Positions 42,714 through 52,145 of a DNA stretch of 64,000 bases are shown in pieces. Under the pieces are notes generated by a model that searched no databases, had not been told where the DNA came from, and saw nothing but the letters and a program-made list of their open reading frames with translations. Position 1 is the stretch's first letter. Every line of letters starts with the position of its first letter. The position numbers and the translations under genes were made by a program. This stretch comes from Gemmatimonadota bacterium (GTDB lineage: Bacteria > Gemmatimonadota > Gemmatimonadetes > Gemmatimonadales > Gemmatimonadaceae). The stretch covers positions 124,001 to 188,000 of the forward strand of contig JADKAQ010000008.1 of NCBI GenBank assembly GCA_016719105.1, in the 5' to 3' direction.

Positions 42714-44420
42714 ATGACGCCCCACTCCTGCAAACCCAGCGCCCCGCTTCAGCGCCACGCCGCACGCAGCGCCGCGGTTGTGGTCGCTTTGTCCGTGTTG
42801 TCCGTCACTGCCGTGTGTGCGCAAACGACACACGTCGCGCACGGCGAGGTCGCACGCGCCGCCGCGAATGAGCCCGGCGCCGTGGCACTCCTCCCCAGGC
42901 TCGGAAGCTGGCGACGCCGCATCGAGACGCGCGTGCCGCTCGCCCAGCGCTACTTCGACCAGGGACTCCGGCTGTACTACGCCTTCAATCACGCGGAAGC
43001 GGTCCGTGCGTTTCGCGAAGCGCAGCGCCTCGATCCCCGCTGTGTGATGTGCGTCTGGGGCGAGGCGCTCGCCCTCGGCCCCAACGTCAACGCACCGATG
43101 GACTCGGCGGCCGAGCAGCAGGCAATCGCCGCAACGCGGCGAGCGCTCGCGCTCGTGAAGGATGTGCGCGTGGACGATGAAGACGGGCGTTGGGTGCGCG
43201 CCCTCGCCGCCCGCTACGTGGGCAGTGCCGCGACGACACGGCGCGGTCGCGACTCGGCGTATGCGGGAGCCATGGCGCGGATCGCCGACGACAACCCTAA
43301 CGATCCCGATGCGCTGGCGCTGGCCGCGGAGGCCACGATGGATCTCTCGCCCTGGCGCTATTGGACGCGCGAGGGGCGGGCGCGCCCCGGCACCCCCACC
43401 ATGCTGCGCTGGCTCGAGCGCGGCATGATGACCTCTCCCGATCATCCGGGGATCTGTCACTTCTACATCCATGCGGTGGAAGCGGCGCAGCCCGAGCGCG
43501 CCGTGCGTTGTGCCGAGCGTCTGGCGGCGCTGATGCCCGGGGCGGGACACCTCGTGCACATGCCGGCGCACATCTACGTGCGTGTGGGGCGGTGGGCCGA
43601 CGCCATCGAGAGCAACCGGCACGCGATCCACGCCGACGACGGCTACTTCGATGCCCCGCATACCCCCGACGACGCGTTCTACTCGGCCGCGTATCGCTCG
43701 CACAATCATCACTTTCTCACCTTCAGCGCGACGATGGCCGGGGCCAGTGCCATCGCCTTCGAGGCGAGCCGCGAGGTCGCGAAGACCGTCACCGCCGACG
43801 TCGTGCGCGGGGCGCCGTCGTTGCAGCCGATGCTCGCCATCCCGGTGCAGACGCTCGTGACCTTCGGCCGATGGGACGAAGTGCTGCGCACGCCGCTCCC
43901 TCCCGCGACGCTGCGCGTGGCCCTCGCGCACTTCTGGTATGCGCGCGGCGTGGCCTTCGCCGCCACCGGACGGGTTGCCGAGGCCAGGGCGACCATCGAC
44001 TCGATCCGCGCCGTGGTGGCCACACTCGAACCGGGCGAGACACGTACGGCGCTCGACATCGCCGCCTTCTCGGTCGAAGGAGAGATCGCGCTGCGGGCGC
44101 AGGAAGCGGGGACGGCGGTACGAGCATTCACGAAGGCGGCGGCGCTGGAGGATGGACTGTCGTACATGGAACCGCCGACCTGGTACTACCCGGTGCGGCA
44201 CTCGTTAGGAAAGGCACTGCTCGCCGCGGGACAGCCGCGCGATGCCGAACGGGTGTATCGCGAGGATCTGCGTCGTTTTCCGGAGAACGGGTGGGCGCTG
44301 CGCGGACTCGCGGTGTCGCTCGCGGCGCAGGGACGCGGCGCTGAGGCAGAGCAGGTGGAGCGACGCCTCGCCAAGGCGTGGCGAATGGCCGACGTGTCGA
44401 TCGCGTCGTCGCGGTTCTGA
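42714..44420 (+). CDS. Secreted TPR protein
   Basis: 568 residues with a signal peptide (VVVALSVLSVTAVCAQ). TPR-like helices occur throughout: VPLAQRYFDQGLRLYYAFNH, AEAVRAFREAQRLDPRCVMC, HLVHMPAHIYVRVGRWADAI, HSLGKALLAAGQPRDAERVY and GWALRGLAVSLAAQGRGAEA. The CVMCVWGEALALGPNVNAPM segment and HFYIHAVEA are strongly conserved in similar proteins I recall, which are annotated only as tetratricopeptide proteins. The paired cysteines could bind haem or metal, but no CxxCH is present. Divergent from the sigma-kinase unit. Confidence 0.8.
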   Translation: MTPHSCKPSAPLQRHAARSAAVVVALSVLSVTAVCAQTTHVAHGEVARAAANEPGAVALLPRLGSWRRRIETRVPLAQRYFDQGLRLYYAFNHAEAVRAFREAQRLDPRCVMCVWGEALALGPNVNAPMDSAAEQQAIAATRRALALVKDVRVDDEDGRWVRALAARYVGSAATTRRGRDSAYAGAMARIADDNPNDPDALALAAEATMDLSPWRYWTREGRARPGTPTMLRWLERGMMTSPDHPGICHFYIHAVEAAQPERAVRCAERLAALMPGAGHLVHMPAHIYVRVGRWADAIESNRHAIHADDGYFDAPHTPDDAFYSAAYRSHNHHFLTFSATMAGASAIAFEASREVAKTVTADVVRGAPSLQPMLAIPVQTLVTFGRWDEVLRTPLPPATLRVALAHFWYARGVAFAATGRVAEARATIDSIRAVVATLEPGETRTALDIAAFSVEGEIALRAQEAGTAVRAFTKAAALEDGLSYMEPPTWYYPVRHSLGKALLAAGQPRDAERVYREDLRRFPENGWALRGLAVSLAAQGRGAEAEQVERRLAKAWRMADVSIASSRF

Positions 44421-44450
44421 GGACCGCGGCGAGGCGCCGGGGCGCGTGGC

Positions 44451-44466
44451 GGTGCTGCGCAGCACC
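44451..44466. terminator. 16-nt palindrome after the TPR gene
   Basis: GGTGCTGCGCAGCACC is a perfect palindrome 31 bases past the TPR stop. It can form an 8-bp stem only if the loop opens, so it is a weak terminator candidate. Confidence 0.3.
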
Positions 44467-44505
44467 ACGTCCCGGAACGACACCACCCCGGGAGTGCTCC
44501 CGCCC

Positions 44506-44525
44506 CATGGGTGATTTGACCCATG
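44506..44525. promoter_or_regulatory. Dyad CATGGG-N8-CCCATG upstream of Ig-like lipoprotein gene
   Basis: A perfect 6-bp inverted repeat around TGATTTGA, 170 bp upstream of the start. The spacer is locally A+T-rich, as in regulator-binding sites. No assigned regulator. Confidence 0.3.
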
Positions 44526-44694
44526 CCTCCGCCGGGTCAGGTCCGACAACGTTCATCCAGGGTTTCGTGCGCTATTGCGAACGCGCCCCGCAGATCGAAG
44601 TCGGCACAACCTTCACGTCGTCGAGAGTCGTCGCGCGCGTCACGGGGGCGTGGGCGGTCGACGCATCGGTGCAGTCATACTGAGAGAGAGCCAC

Positions 44695-45708
44695 ATGTCG
44701 ACACTGGCCCGCACATCCCGGTTTGGCGCGTTCGTGGTAGCGGCGGTCTTCCTGGCCGCCTGCGGGAACGATTCGAGCGCCCCCGTGCCGCCTCCGTCCG
44801 CCACGCTCGACGTCCTCGTGCCAGCGGGCGACTGGTACGAGGGGGACGTGACGACGTTGCGCGCCGTCGTGCGCGATGCGCGCGGCGTCGAGCTGCCGGG
44901 CGCCCCGATCGCCTGGTCGGTGAGTCATCCGACGCGCGCCGAGATCGCGCCTAACGGTGTCACGACCTTCGTGTCGCCGGGACCGGTGACCATCACCGCC
45001 AAGTCGGGTACGCTGTCGGCGAGCCGCGTGATCGACGTGCGGCGCCTCTCGGTGCTGTCGGTGACGATCCTGCCCACGCCACTCGCCTTTGCGCCTGGCG
45101 ATGTGGCAGTCCTGGGCATTCGCGTGCGGGGCGAAGGTGGCCGTGACGTGACGGGGCGGCCCGTGACCCTCTCGTCCGACGACCCCAGCGTGGCCGTTAT
45201 CGACGCGTCGGGGCGCCTGCGTGCCGTCTCGGTGGGAACGACCACGATTCGCGCGTCTGCCGAGGGGACGGAGGGGACGGCGCGCGTCGACGTGGCCGGA
45301 GGGCAGGCCACGCTGTCGCTGTCACGCGTGGACGACGGGCGCCTGCCACTGCTGGTCGCCGGGGATACCGTCTCGTGGAACGGCGCGCGCGAGTACCATG
45401 AGGTCTTGGTCGAGGGGGGTGAACTGCGACTCAGCGGCGGCACGACGCCGCGCTACGCGATCGACATTCGCTACGCCGAGTACCATGTCACCGGACCGGC
45501 CGGTGGGCGCACCTACACGCTTCGCGCCACCTGGCGCGAGCGCGACTTCGGTGTCGTGCAGTACGATGCGCGCGGCGACCTGCTCATGACGTCGGAGTTC
45601 ATCTCGCCGTTGCATCACACCGCGGAGGCGGTCTCCGGCGGCGTGCGGGTGCGCTTTCGCATCCCGGGCGAGGACTCGTACCTCAACCTGCTCTATCGTC
45701 GCGACTGA
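44695..45708 (+). CDS. Ig-like (BIG2-type) domain lipoprotein
   Basis: 337 residues. The lipobox is VFLAAC near residue 21, followed by a short Ser/Pro linker. Two bacterial Ig-like domains: LDVLVPAGDWYEGDVTTLRA through VTITAKSG (about 35-120) and SVTILPTPLAFAPGDVAVLG through GTTTIRASAEGTEGTARVDV (about 125-215). The last 120 residues form an unassigned beta domain with a repeat of LRLSGGTTPRYAIDIRYAEY. Surface or periplasmic, with no known partner here. ATG 44695 is preceded by GAGAGAGAG. Confidence 0.8.
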   Translation: MSTLARTSRFGAFVVAAVFLAACGNDSSAPVPPPSATLDVLVPAGDWYEGDVTTLRAVVRDARGVELPGAPIAWSVSHPTRAEIAPNGVTTFVSPGPVTITAKSGTLSASRVIDVRRLSVLSVTILPTPLAFAPGDVAVLGIRVRGEGGRDVTGRPVTLSSDDPSVAVIDASGRLRAVSVGTTTIRASAEGTEGTARVDVAGGQATLSLSRVDDGRLPLLVAGDTVSWNGAREYHEVLVEGGELRLSGGTTPRYAIDIRYAEYHVTGPAGGRTYTLRATWRERDFGVVQYDARGDLLMTSEFISPLHHTAEAVSGGVRVRFRIPGEDSYLNLLYRRD

Positions 45709-45946
45709 CGGGTCGCGAGCCTGATCCGTTTGGCGGCCGCGACGCACCACGCCGGCTGCCGGCGATCGATGGCAGCGGGTCACGCCATCGGGCGCGACGG
45801 CACGCACACGGAGTGCTGGCGCGCGCGTGGCCAGGCGAGACGGGGGGTACGGAAGTCGCTCGAGCGCGCGGGCGATGGTGACGCCGCGGACGGCGTGAGG
45901 TAGACTCTCTCATGGCTGTCCGTCGACGCTTCTCGTCCCTCCCAGC

Positions 45947-46795
45947 ATGCTCGCTCGTCCGGTAGTGGCTCGCCAGCTCCTGGCTCGTGAGCCCGTGGGT
46001 GGCCACGCACTCGCTCGTGCGGTCGCCGCATTCCTCGTGGGGATCGCGGCCGCGGCATCAACCGTCGCGGGGGCACAGGAGGGCGCGCCACGCGTGCCGG
46101 CGCGCACCATCCTCGCCATCGGCGCCCACGCGGGCGACATGGAGCTCACCACCGGTGCCGTGCTCGCCGGCGCCAGGCAGCGCGGCGACCGTGTGGTGCT
46201 GCTCCATCTCACGTTAGGCGAAGGCGGGAACCCCGCGCTGTCGCCGGCCGCCTACGGCGACCAGAAGCGGCGCGAGGCGCTGGCCGTCGGTGCCGCGCTC
46301 GGCGCCGAGGTGCGCTTTGCACCCTATCGGGATGGCGAGCTGCCCGACGACGACGCCGCGCGCCGCTACGTGGCCGACGTCATCCGCGAGGTGCGCCCCA
46401 CGCACGTCTTCACCCACTGGAAGGACGGAATGCACAAGGACCACATCGCGGCGAGCGCCATCGCGCGCGATGCGGTGCTGCTGGCCTCGCTCGCCGGCGT
46501 GGTCACCGACCATCCCGCGTGGCGCGGCGTGCGCGCGGTATGGTACGCCGATAACTGGGAGGATGCGCCCGGGTTCGCGCCGTTCGTCTACGTCGCGGTG
46601 GGCGACGCGTTCGAGACGTGGCGCTCGGCGGTGGTGCGGTACGAGTTCGTGGGCGGGCGGATTTCGTCGTTCCCGTATCTCGACTACTACACGGCGCTGG
46701 CGACGGTGCGCGGGGCGGTCGCCGGCAAGGGGCGCGCGGTCTCGTTCGCCATCGAACCGTTCGGGCAGCGTCGGGTGCTGGACTCGATCCCATGA
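45947..46795 (+). CDS. PIG-L/LmbE-type deacetylase, secreted, with altered catalytic motif
   Basis: 282 residues with a long N-terminal signal (AVAAFLVGIAAAASTVAGAQ). PIG-L proteins are Zn-dependent N-acetylglucosaminyl deacetylases. The usual AHPDDE motif is AHAGDME here: both zinc ligands (His, second Asp) remain, but the first Asp, the general base, is Gly. Family features TTGAVLAGARQRGDRVVLLHL and HWKDGMHKDHIAAS (third zinc ligand) are present. The stop overlaps the GH9 start as ATGA, so both are made together. It may deacetylate a sugar oligomer before GH9 acts, or bind without catalysis. Confidence 0.82.
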   Translation: MLARPVVARQLLAREPVGGHALARAVAAFLVGIAAAASTVAGAQEGAPRVPARTILAIGAHAGDMELTTGAVLAGARQRGDRVVLLHLTLGEGGNPALSPAAYGDQKRREALAVGAALGAEVRFAPYRDGELPDDDAARRYVADVIREVRPTHVFTHWKDGMHKDHIAASAIARDAVLLASLAGVVTDHPAWRGVRAVWYADNWEDAPGFAPFVYVAVGDAFETWRSAVVRYEFVGGRISSFPYLDYYTALATVRGAVAGKGRAVSFAIEPFGQRRVLDSIP

Positions 46796-48549
46796 GCCTC
46801 GCATCGCTGGGCGCCTTGCTGCTGGCGGCTGTCGCGCCGGACAGCGCCGTCATCCGGTTCAACCAGCTTGGCTATCCGAGCGACGCGCCCAAGGTGGCAG
46901 TGGTGTGCGCGCTGCGGGAGATGCGACTGGCGCGATTCGACGTGCGCGATGCGACGGGTCGCATCGTGTTGCGCGGCGAGGCCACGGTCAGCGCGCCATT
47001 TGCGGCGTGCGTGCGCACGTGGCGGCTCGACTTCTCGTCGCTCCGGCGCGACGGGAGCTACCAGGTGCGTGCGGGGACACTGGCGCCGGTCACGGTACGC
47101 ATTGCGCGCGCGCCATATCGCGCCGCCGCCGACTCACTGCTGGTGTACATGCGGCAGCAGCGCTCGGGCTACAACCCGTTCTTCGGGGCGCTCGTTCACC
47201 AGCGTGACGGGATCGTGGTGGGGGATTCGCCGCGCGCTGGGGAGTTTGTTGGCGTGAGCGGCGGGTGGGCCGACGCCTCGGACTACCTGCAGTACGTCAC
47301 GACGTCGGCCAATGCGACCTTCGTGATGCTGAAGGCCTATCGCGACCATCCGCGCGCCTTTGGCGACGCCTTCGCAGCCAACGGAGACGCAGGAGGCAAT
47401 GGCGTGCGCGATGTACTCGACGAGGCGCGGCACGGGCTGACGTGGCTGGTGAAGATGTTCCCCTCCGACCGCGAACTCTACAACCAGCTCGGCGACGACC
47501 GCGACCATGTGTACGGCGACCTGCCGACGACCGACAGCTCGGACTATGGCTGGGGAAAGGGAAAGGAGCGGGCGCTGTACCCGTGCACCGGGAAGCCGCA
47601 GGGACTGTTCCGCTACACCAATCGCGCGACCGGCTATGCGTCGACCGCGGGGAAGGTGGCGGCGGCAATGGCGTTAGGCGCGCAACTCCTGCGTGAGCGC
47701 GACCCGGCCTTTGCCGACACACTGGCGCGCAAGGCACGCGCGGCCTTCGCGTTGGGCGAGGAGTTCCCGGGCGTCTGCCAGACGGCACCCGGGCGGGCGC
47801 CGTACTTCTATGAGGAGGACAACTGGGTCGACGACATGGAGTTGGGGGCGTCACAGCTCTTTACCCTCACGCACGATGCGCGCTACCTGCGCGCAGGGGT
47901 CGCGTATGCGGCCACGGAACCTGTCACCCCGTGGATGGGGGCCGACACCGCACGCCACTACCAGTGGTATCCGTGGTTCAACAACGGGCATCACGAGCTC
48001 TGGCGCGTGGGCGGAGCTGCCGATCGACGGGCGATGATCGAGTACTACCGTCGCGGGCTCGAGGCGGTCGTTGCACGCGCCGGCAACGGCTTTCGTGTCG
48101 GGATTCCCTTCATCTGGTGCTCCAACAACCTCATGGCGTCGTTCGCCACGCAGGCCCTGCTCTTCCGCCAGATGAGCGGCGACACGCGCTTCCGGTCCTA
48201 CGAACAGGCCGCGATCGACTGGCTCTTCGGGACCAACCCCTGGGGGACGTCGATGGTCGTGGGGATCCCCGAGGGCGGGACGTACCCTCGCTCGCCACAC
48301 TCCGATATCTGGAAGCAGCTCGGCGTGCGGCTGACGGGCGGGCTCCTCGACGGACCGGTGTACCGGTCGATATACCAGAGCCTCATCGGGATCAAGCTGC
48401 TGGAGGCCGACGAGTACGCGCCCTTCAACACGGGGTTCGTCGTGTATCACGATGACTACGGCGACTATTCGACCAACGAACCGATCATGGATGGGACGGC
48501 GAATCTCGCCTATCTGCTTGCCGCGGTCGGGGAGGAGCGTGGGCGCTGA
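46792..48549 (+). CDS. GH9 family glycoside hydrolase
   Basis: 585 residues. A CelD-type Ig-like N-terminal domain (VIRFNQLGYPSDAPKVAVV) precedes an (alpha/alpha)6 barrel. Catalytic regions: GGWADASDYLQY (base Asp), LFGTNPWGTSMVVGIP, and DDYGDYSTNEPIMDGTANLAYL with the acid Glu in TNE. SSDYGWGKGKERALYPCTGK and DNWVDDMELGA are further family marks. GH9 covers endoglucanases and exo-beta-glucosaminidases. The coupling to a PIG-L deacetylase favours a chito-oligosaccharide or amino-sugar substrate (inference). There is no obvious signal peptide beyond the short LGALLLAAVAPDS start, so location is uncertain. Confidence 0.88.
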   Translation: MSLASLGALLLAAVAPDSAVIRFNQLGYPSDAPKVAVVCALREMRLARFDVRDATGRIVLRGEATVSAPFAACVRTWRLDFSSLRRDGSYQVRAGTLAPVTVRIARAPYRAAADSLLVYMRQQRSGYNPFFGALVHQRDGIVVGDSPRAGEFVGVSGGWADASDYLQYVTTSANATFVMLKAYRDHPRAFGDAFAANGDAGGNGVRDVLDEARHGLTWLVKMFPSDRELYNQLGDDRDHVYGDLPTTDSSDYGWGKGKERALYPCTGKPQGLFRYTNRATGYASTAGKVAAAMALGAQLLRERDPAFADTLARKARAAFALGEEFPGVCQTAPGRAPYFYEEDNWVDDMELGASQLFTLTHDARYLRAGVAYAATEPVTPWMGADTARHYQWYPWFNNGHHELWRVGGAADRRAMIEYYRRGLEAVVARAGNGFRVGIPFIWCSNNLMASFATQALLFRQMSGDTRFRSYEQAAIDWLFGTNPWGTSMVVGIPEGGTYPRSPHSDIWKQLGVRLTGGLLDGPVYRSIYQSLIGIKLLEADEYAPFNTGFVVYHDDYGDYSTNEPIMDGTANLAYLLAAVGEERGR

Positions 48550-48622
48550 GCGCGGCGTGCGCTCGCCGCGGCCACCTGACGCGGCCCCTAGCGGCGGAGC
48601 TCACGCCTTCGCAGCGTAACGC

Positions 48623-49102
48623 ATGCGAACTCCCCGCTCCGTTGCGACGCGCCTGGCGATGACCGGTGTGGCGCTCGTCCTGCTCGCCATGCCGCTGTGG
48701 GCGCAGCCCGGCAACCCGCGCTTCGGCCGCTGGAAGCTCAAGTCCGACGCCCCGCCCCCGGCCAGCAACATCATGACCTACGAGGCGCACGGCACCGCTG
48801 GCATGAAGGTCACGATCGAGTCGGTGAACGCGAAGGGCGACACGACGCGCTGGTGGTACGTGACCGACTTCGATGGCAAGGCGATGCCCGTCAGCGGCAA
48901 CCCTGGGCAGTCGCACGCCGCCGTGCGGCGCATCGACGAGCGCATCAACGAGATCGTGAACGCGAAGGACGGCGTGGTCACGCAGCGATTGACCAACATC
49001 CTCTCCCCCGACGGCAACACGATTGCCGTGGTCTACATGCGGGATGACGGCTCGGGGCGGACCAGCAGCGTCACCTTCGCCACGTACGAACGCGTGCGCT
49101 GA
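48623..49102 (+). CDS. Small secreted protein of unknown function
   Basis: 159 residues with a signal peptide (LAMTGVALVLLAMPLWAQ). The mature part contains NPRFGRWKLKSDAPPPASN, IMTYEAHGTAGMKVTIESV, WWYVTDFDGKAMPVSGNP and LTNILSPDGNTIAVVYMRDD, a beta-rich pattern I recall from uncharacterised Acidobacterial and Gemmatimonadal proteins. No catalytic motif is visible. ATG 48623 follows a GCAGCG; no strong SD. Not obviously in an operon. Confidence 0.7.
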   Translation: MRTPRSVATRLAMTGVALVLLAMPLWAQPGNPRFGRWKLKSDAPPPASNIMTYEAHGTAGMKVTIESVNAKGDTTRWWYVTDFDGKAMPVSGNPGQSHAAVRRIDERINEIVNAKDGVVTQRLTNILSPDGNTIAVVYMRDDGSGRTSSVTFATYERVR

Positions 49103-49247
49103 CCCGACGGGCCTTGGCTCGCGGGTCGTCGGCCGACCGACGGGCACCTTTGTGCAGCGCTAGCGCGTGCGGGCGATGGCAGCGCACGTCTTTGCACAGC
49201 GAAGCGGCGATTGGAGCGTAAGTTCTGGTGACTCCCACGCCCCGCTT

Positions 49248-51119
49248 ATGACACCGCACACCCGATTCCCGCAGCGCGCCCGCGCGATCCTTGCCGGCGC
49301 CCTCGTCGCTGGTTCGTTCCTCGCCCCGCTGCCGACGCGGCTGGCCGCACCGCTGGCCGCGCAAACCCCTGCTGCCGACGACCTCGACCGCCGAGAGGTG
49401 CGCATCACCACGCGCGATGGCGCCAAGCTCTTCACGGTCGTGGTCGCTCCAAAGACCCAAAGCAAGCCGCTGCCGATCATGCTGGTGCGCACGCCGTACG
49501 GCGTAAACCAGAACCTGCGCCCCGGCCCCATCCCGATCGCGTACGCCGAGTTGGCGAAGGATGGCTACACCTTCGTCTTCCAGGACGCGCGCGGGACCGG
49601 GCGATCGGAGGGGAAGTTCATCATGAACGGCGCGCTCCACGACCCCAAGGCCGATCCCAACGGTGTCGACGAAGCGACCGACACGTACGACACCATCGAC
49701 TGGCTGGTGAAGAACATCCCCAACAACAACGGGCGCGTGGGGGTCATGGGGGTGTCGTATCCCGGATGGCTCGCCGGGATCGCCGCGCTCAGCAACCACC
49801 CGGCGCTCAAGGCGGTCTCGCCGCAGGCCCCGATGACCGACACCTGGATGGGCGACGACTTCTTCCACCAGGGGGCGTTCCGCCAGTCGTTCGGGGTGGA
49901 GTACGCCACGGCGATGGAGTGGTCACGTCAGGTCCCGTCGCCGCTCAAGATCAACCGCTACGACCGCTACGACTGGTATCTCCAGTTCCTCACCCTCAAG
50001 GAACTCGGCGCCAGGAACGGCATCGACACGCTGGCGTCGTGGCGCGGCTTCAAGACGCACCCGGCGTGGGACGCGTACTGGCAGGCGAAAGCGATGCAGA
50101 AGGTCTGGACGGTGCCTAACGTCGCCGTGCTCAACGTGGGCGGCTACTGGGACCAGGAGGATGTGCTGGGACCGCAGGAGGCCTACCGGACGCTGGAGAA
50201 GGCCGACGGGAAGCAGTGGAACCACATCGTGCTCGGCCCCTGGTTCCACGGCGGGTGGGCGGGGCGCGCGACCGACACCTTCGGGCCGATGAAGTTCGGC
50301 AGCGACGTGGGGCTGTACTACCGCGCCAACATCGAGCGCCCCTGGTTCGCCAACTGGCTCCATGGCGACGGGACCGCGACGTTCAGCGAGGCCTATCTCT
50401 TCGAGGTGCAGGGAAACACGTGGCGCACCTTCGACGCCTGGCCGCCGCGCGAGGCGACGGCGTCCAAGCTGTACCTGCACGCCGACGGGGTGCTCTCGTT
50501 CGACGCGCCCACCGCGCTGGCGAAGACATCGTACACCAGCGACCCACGGCGGCCGGTGCCATACATCGCGCGCCCGGTGGACGGGACGCGCTGGCGGCAG
50601 TGGCTGGTCGAGGATCAGCGCTTCGTGCACAACCGCCCCGACGTGGTGAGCTGGGAGAGTGCGCCGCTCGAAAAGGACGTCGTGATTGCCGGCGACGTGA
50701 CGGCCCGGCTTTTTGCCAGCACCACCGGGCGCGACGCCGACTGGGTGGTGAAGCTCATCGATGTGTATCCCGACACGGTGGCCACCGATCCGAAGCTGGG
50801 CGGCTACCAGCTCATGGTCGCCGCCGACATCCTCCGCGGCCGCTACCACAAGAGCTTCAGCGTCCCGCGCCCGCTGACGCCGAACGTCGTCACCCCGTTC
50901 ACCGTCGACCTGCACCAGCAGCTGTACCGCTTCCAGAAGGGGCATCGCATCATGGTGCAGGTGCAAAGCACCTGGTTCCCGCTCTACGACCGCAACCCGC
51001 AGACGTGGGTCCCCAACATCTTCGAGGCCAAGGCGAGCGACTTCAGGGCGCAGGTACACACGATCCACTCGGGGCCGCGCACGCCGAGCCATATCGCGGT
51101 GGGGGTGCTGCCGAACTAG
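49248..51119 (+). CDS. CocE/NonD family hydrolase (X-Pro dipeptidyl-peptidase/ester hydrolase type), secreted
   Basis: 623 residues after a signal (AILAGALVAGSFLAPLPTRL then AAPLAAQ). The alpha/beta hydrolase has VFQDARGTGRSEG (oxyanion), the nucleophile elbow GVMGVSYPGWLAG (Ser about 170), Asp in GGYWDQEDVLG and His in LGPWFHGGW. The C-terminal jelly roll (about 480-623: VVIAGDVTARLFASTTGRDA, HRIMVQVQSTWFPLYDRNP) is the X-Pro-peptidase/cocaine-esterase module. Substrates may be Xaa-Pro peptides, beta-lactam esters or other acyl groups. ATG 49248 was preferred over the upstream ATG at 49167, because the intervening sequence is charged and lacks a signal. Confidence 0.9.
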   Translation: MTPHTRFPQRARAILAGALVAGSFLAPLPTRLAAPLAAQTPAADDLDRREVRITTRDGAKLFTVVVAPKTQSKPLPIMLVRTPYGVNQNLRPGPIPIAYAELAKDGYTFVFQDARGTGRSEGKFIMNGALHDPKADPNGVDEATDTYDTIDWLVKNIPNNNGRVGVMGVSYPGWLAGIAALSNHPALKAVSPQAPMTDTWMGDDFFHQGAFRQSFGVEYATAMEWSRQVPSPLKINRYDRYDWYLQFLTLKELGARNGIDTLASWRGFKTHPAWDAYWQAKAMQKVWTVPNVAVLNVGGYWDQEDVLGPQEAYRTLEKADGKQWNHIVLGPWFHGGWAGRATDTFGPMKFGSDVGLYYRANIERPWFANWLHGDGTATFSEAYLFEVQGNTWRTFDAWPPREATASKLYLHADGVLSFDAPTALAKTSYTSDPRRPVPYIARPVDGTRWRQWLVEDQRFVHNRPDVVSWESAPLEKDVVIAGDVTARLFASTTGRDADWVVKLIDVYPDTVATDPKLGGYQLMVAADILRGRYHKSFSVPRPLTPNVVTPFTVDLHQQLYRFQKGHRIMVQVQSTWFPLYDRNPQTWVPNIFEAKASDFRAQVHTIHSGPRTPSHIAVGVLPN

Positions 51120-51196
51120 TCGGCGCACCACGCACGAACGGCGCGTCGTCAGGCCGACGCGCCGCGGTATCGCACCCGGAGGGGTGGCAGCTCCCG

Positions 51197-52141
51197 TTAC
51201 GGAATCGGGATCTTCCGCCCCTCCTTCCATGTCGGGTCGCTGGGCGCCGTCGCCTGCTGTGCGCGCAGGAAGAGGATGAGCGAGCGGATCTGCGTCGCGT
51301 CGAGCATCCCCGCGCTCCCCTTCCCCCAGCCGAGCATCGTCGTCCCCGGTACGCCAACCGTGATGATGGAGTCGACGCGCTCGTCGGTGGCGAACTGCAG
51401 GTACTCGCGCGAGATGAGGAGTGGCGCCAACCCCTTGGCCATTCCGGGGACCGGGACGTGGCACGAGGCGCAGTACGACCCCCACAGCGTTTGACCCTTG
51501 GCGATGGTCGGGGCCTCCGTGCGCAGGGGCGGTGCACCTGGCGGCGGGGCTCCCGGACCGCCACCGCGACGCTCCTCGCGCGCACGCGCCCGTTCGCGCG
51601 CGCGGCGCTCGCGCCACTTGGCCACCACGGGACGCTCCGCCGCAGGCGGGGCCGCCACCCCCTTCTTCCACTCGGGGACGCTCACCGCGACCGAGTCGTA
51701 CGACTTGATGAACTCCGACAGCTGCCGCACCTCTTCCATCGTGAGCGGGCCGCCGAAGTCCTGTGACCAGGCCGCCATCGCCGTTCCGGTGCGCCCGCCC
51801 GCGATCGCCCATTCCACCTGCTGCACCGTCGCCTGCTGCAGGTACTCCCTGGACCGCAGCGTCGATGCCGTGCGCCCCCCGCCCCCGTTGTCGCCGTGGC
51901 AGGAGGCGCAGTGCATGGCGAAGGTCTTCTCCCCCATCTCGATGTAGGCGAGCTGCCGCTCCTCGCGCGCCGCCGCCAGGCGCCGCGGTTCGCGCCACGC
52001 GTACACCGGGAAGGCCGCCAGCAGCAAGACGATGCACCCGATCCCCGCCAGGTACCAGCGGTCGAGCGAGCGCTCGAGCCACTCGCGCTCTTGCGGCGTG
52101 TCGCGCTCGTGCGGTATGTCGCGGTCGAGGGGAGGGCTCAT
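51197..52141 (-). CDS. Dihaem cytochrome c, membrane-anchored (bc-type complex)
   Basis: 314 residues. One N-terminal helix (YLAGIGCIVLLLAAFPVYAW) anchors two cytochrome c domains with CASCHGDNG (about 79-87) and CASCHVPVPG (about 225-234). The distal ligand Met is likely in GTAMAAWSQ and GTTMLGWGKG. An Arg/Glu-rich linker (about 175-205) separates them. Last gene of the respiratory operon; it takes electrons from the Rieske protein and passes them to an oxidase. Starts four bases after the Rieske stop. Confidence 0.9.
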   Translation of the reverse strand: MSPPLDRDIPHERDTPQEREWLERSLDRWYLAGIGCIVLLLAAFPVYAWREPRRLAAAREERQLAYIEMGEKTFAMHCASCHGDNGGGGRTASTLRSREYLQQATVQQVEWAIAGGRTGTAMAAWSQDFGGPLTMEEVRQLSEFIKSYDSVAVSVPEWKKGVAAPPAAERPVVAKWRERRARERARAREERRGGGPGAPPPGAPPLRTEAPTIAKGQTLWGSYCASCHVPVPGMAKGLAPLLISREYLQFATDERVDSIITVGVPGTTMLGWGKGSAGMLDATQIRSLILFLRAQQATAPSDPTWKEGRKIPIP

Positions 52142-52145
52142 CGTC

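Noticed and set aside
49141..49247. Possible promoter boxes (TTGCAC near 49193) before the CocE gene
   Set aside because: No acceptable -10 element at the right distance; the match is within chance.
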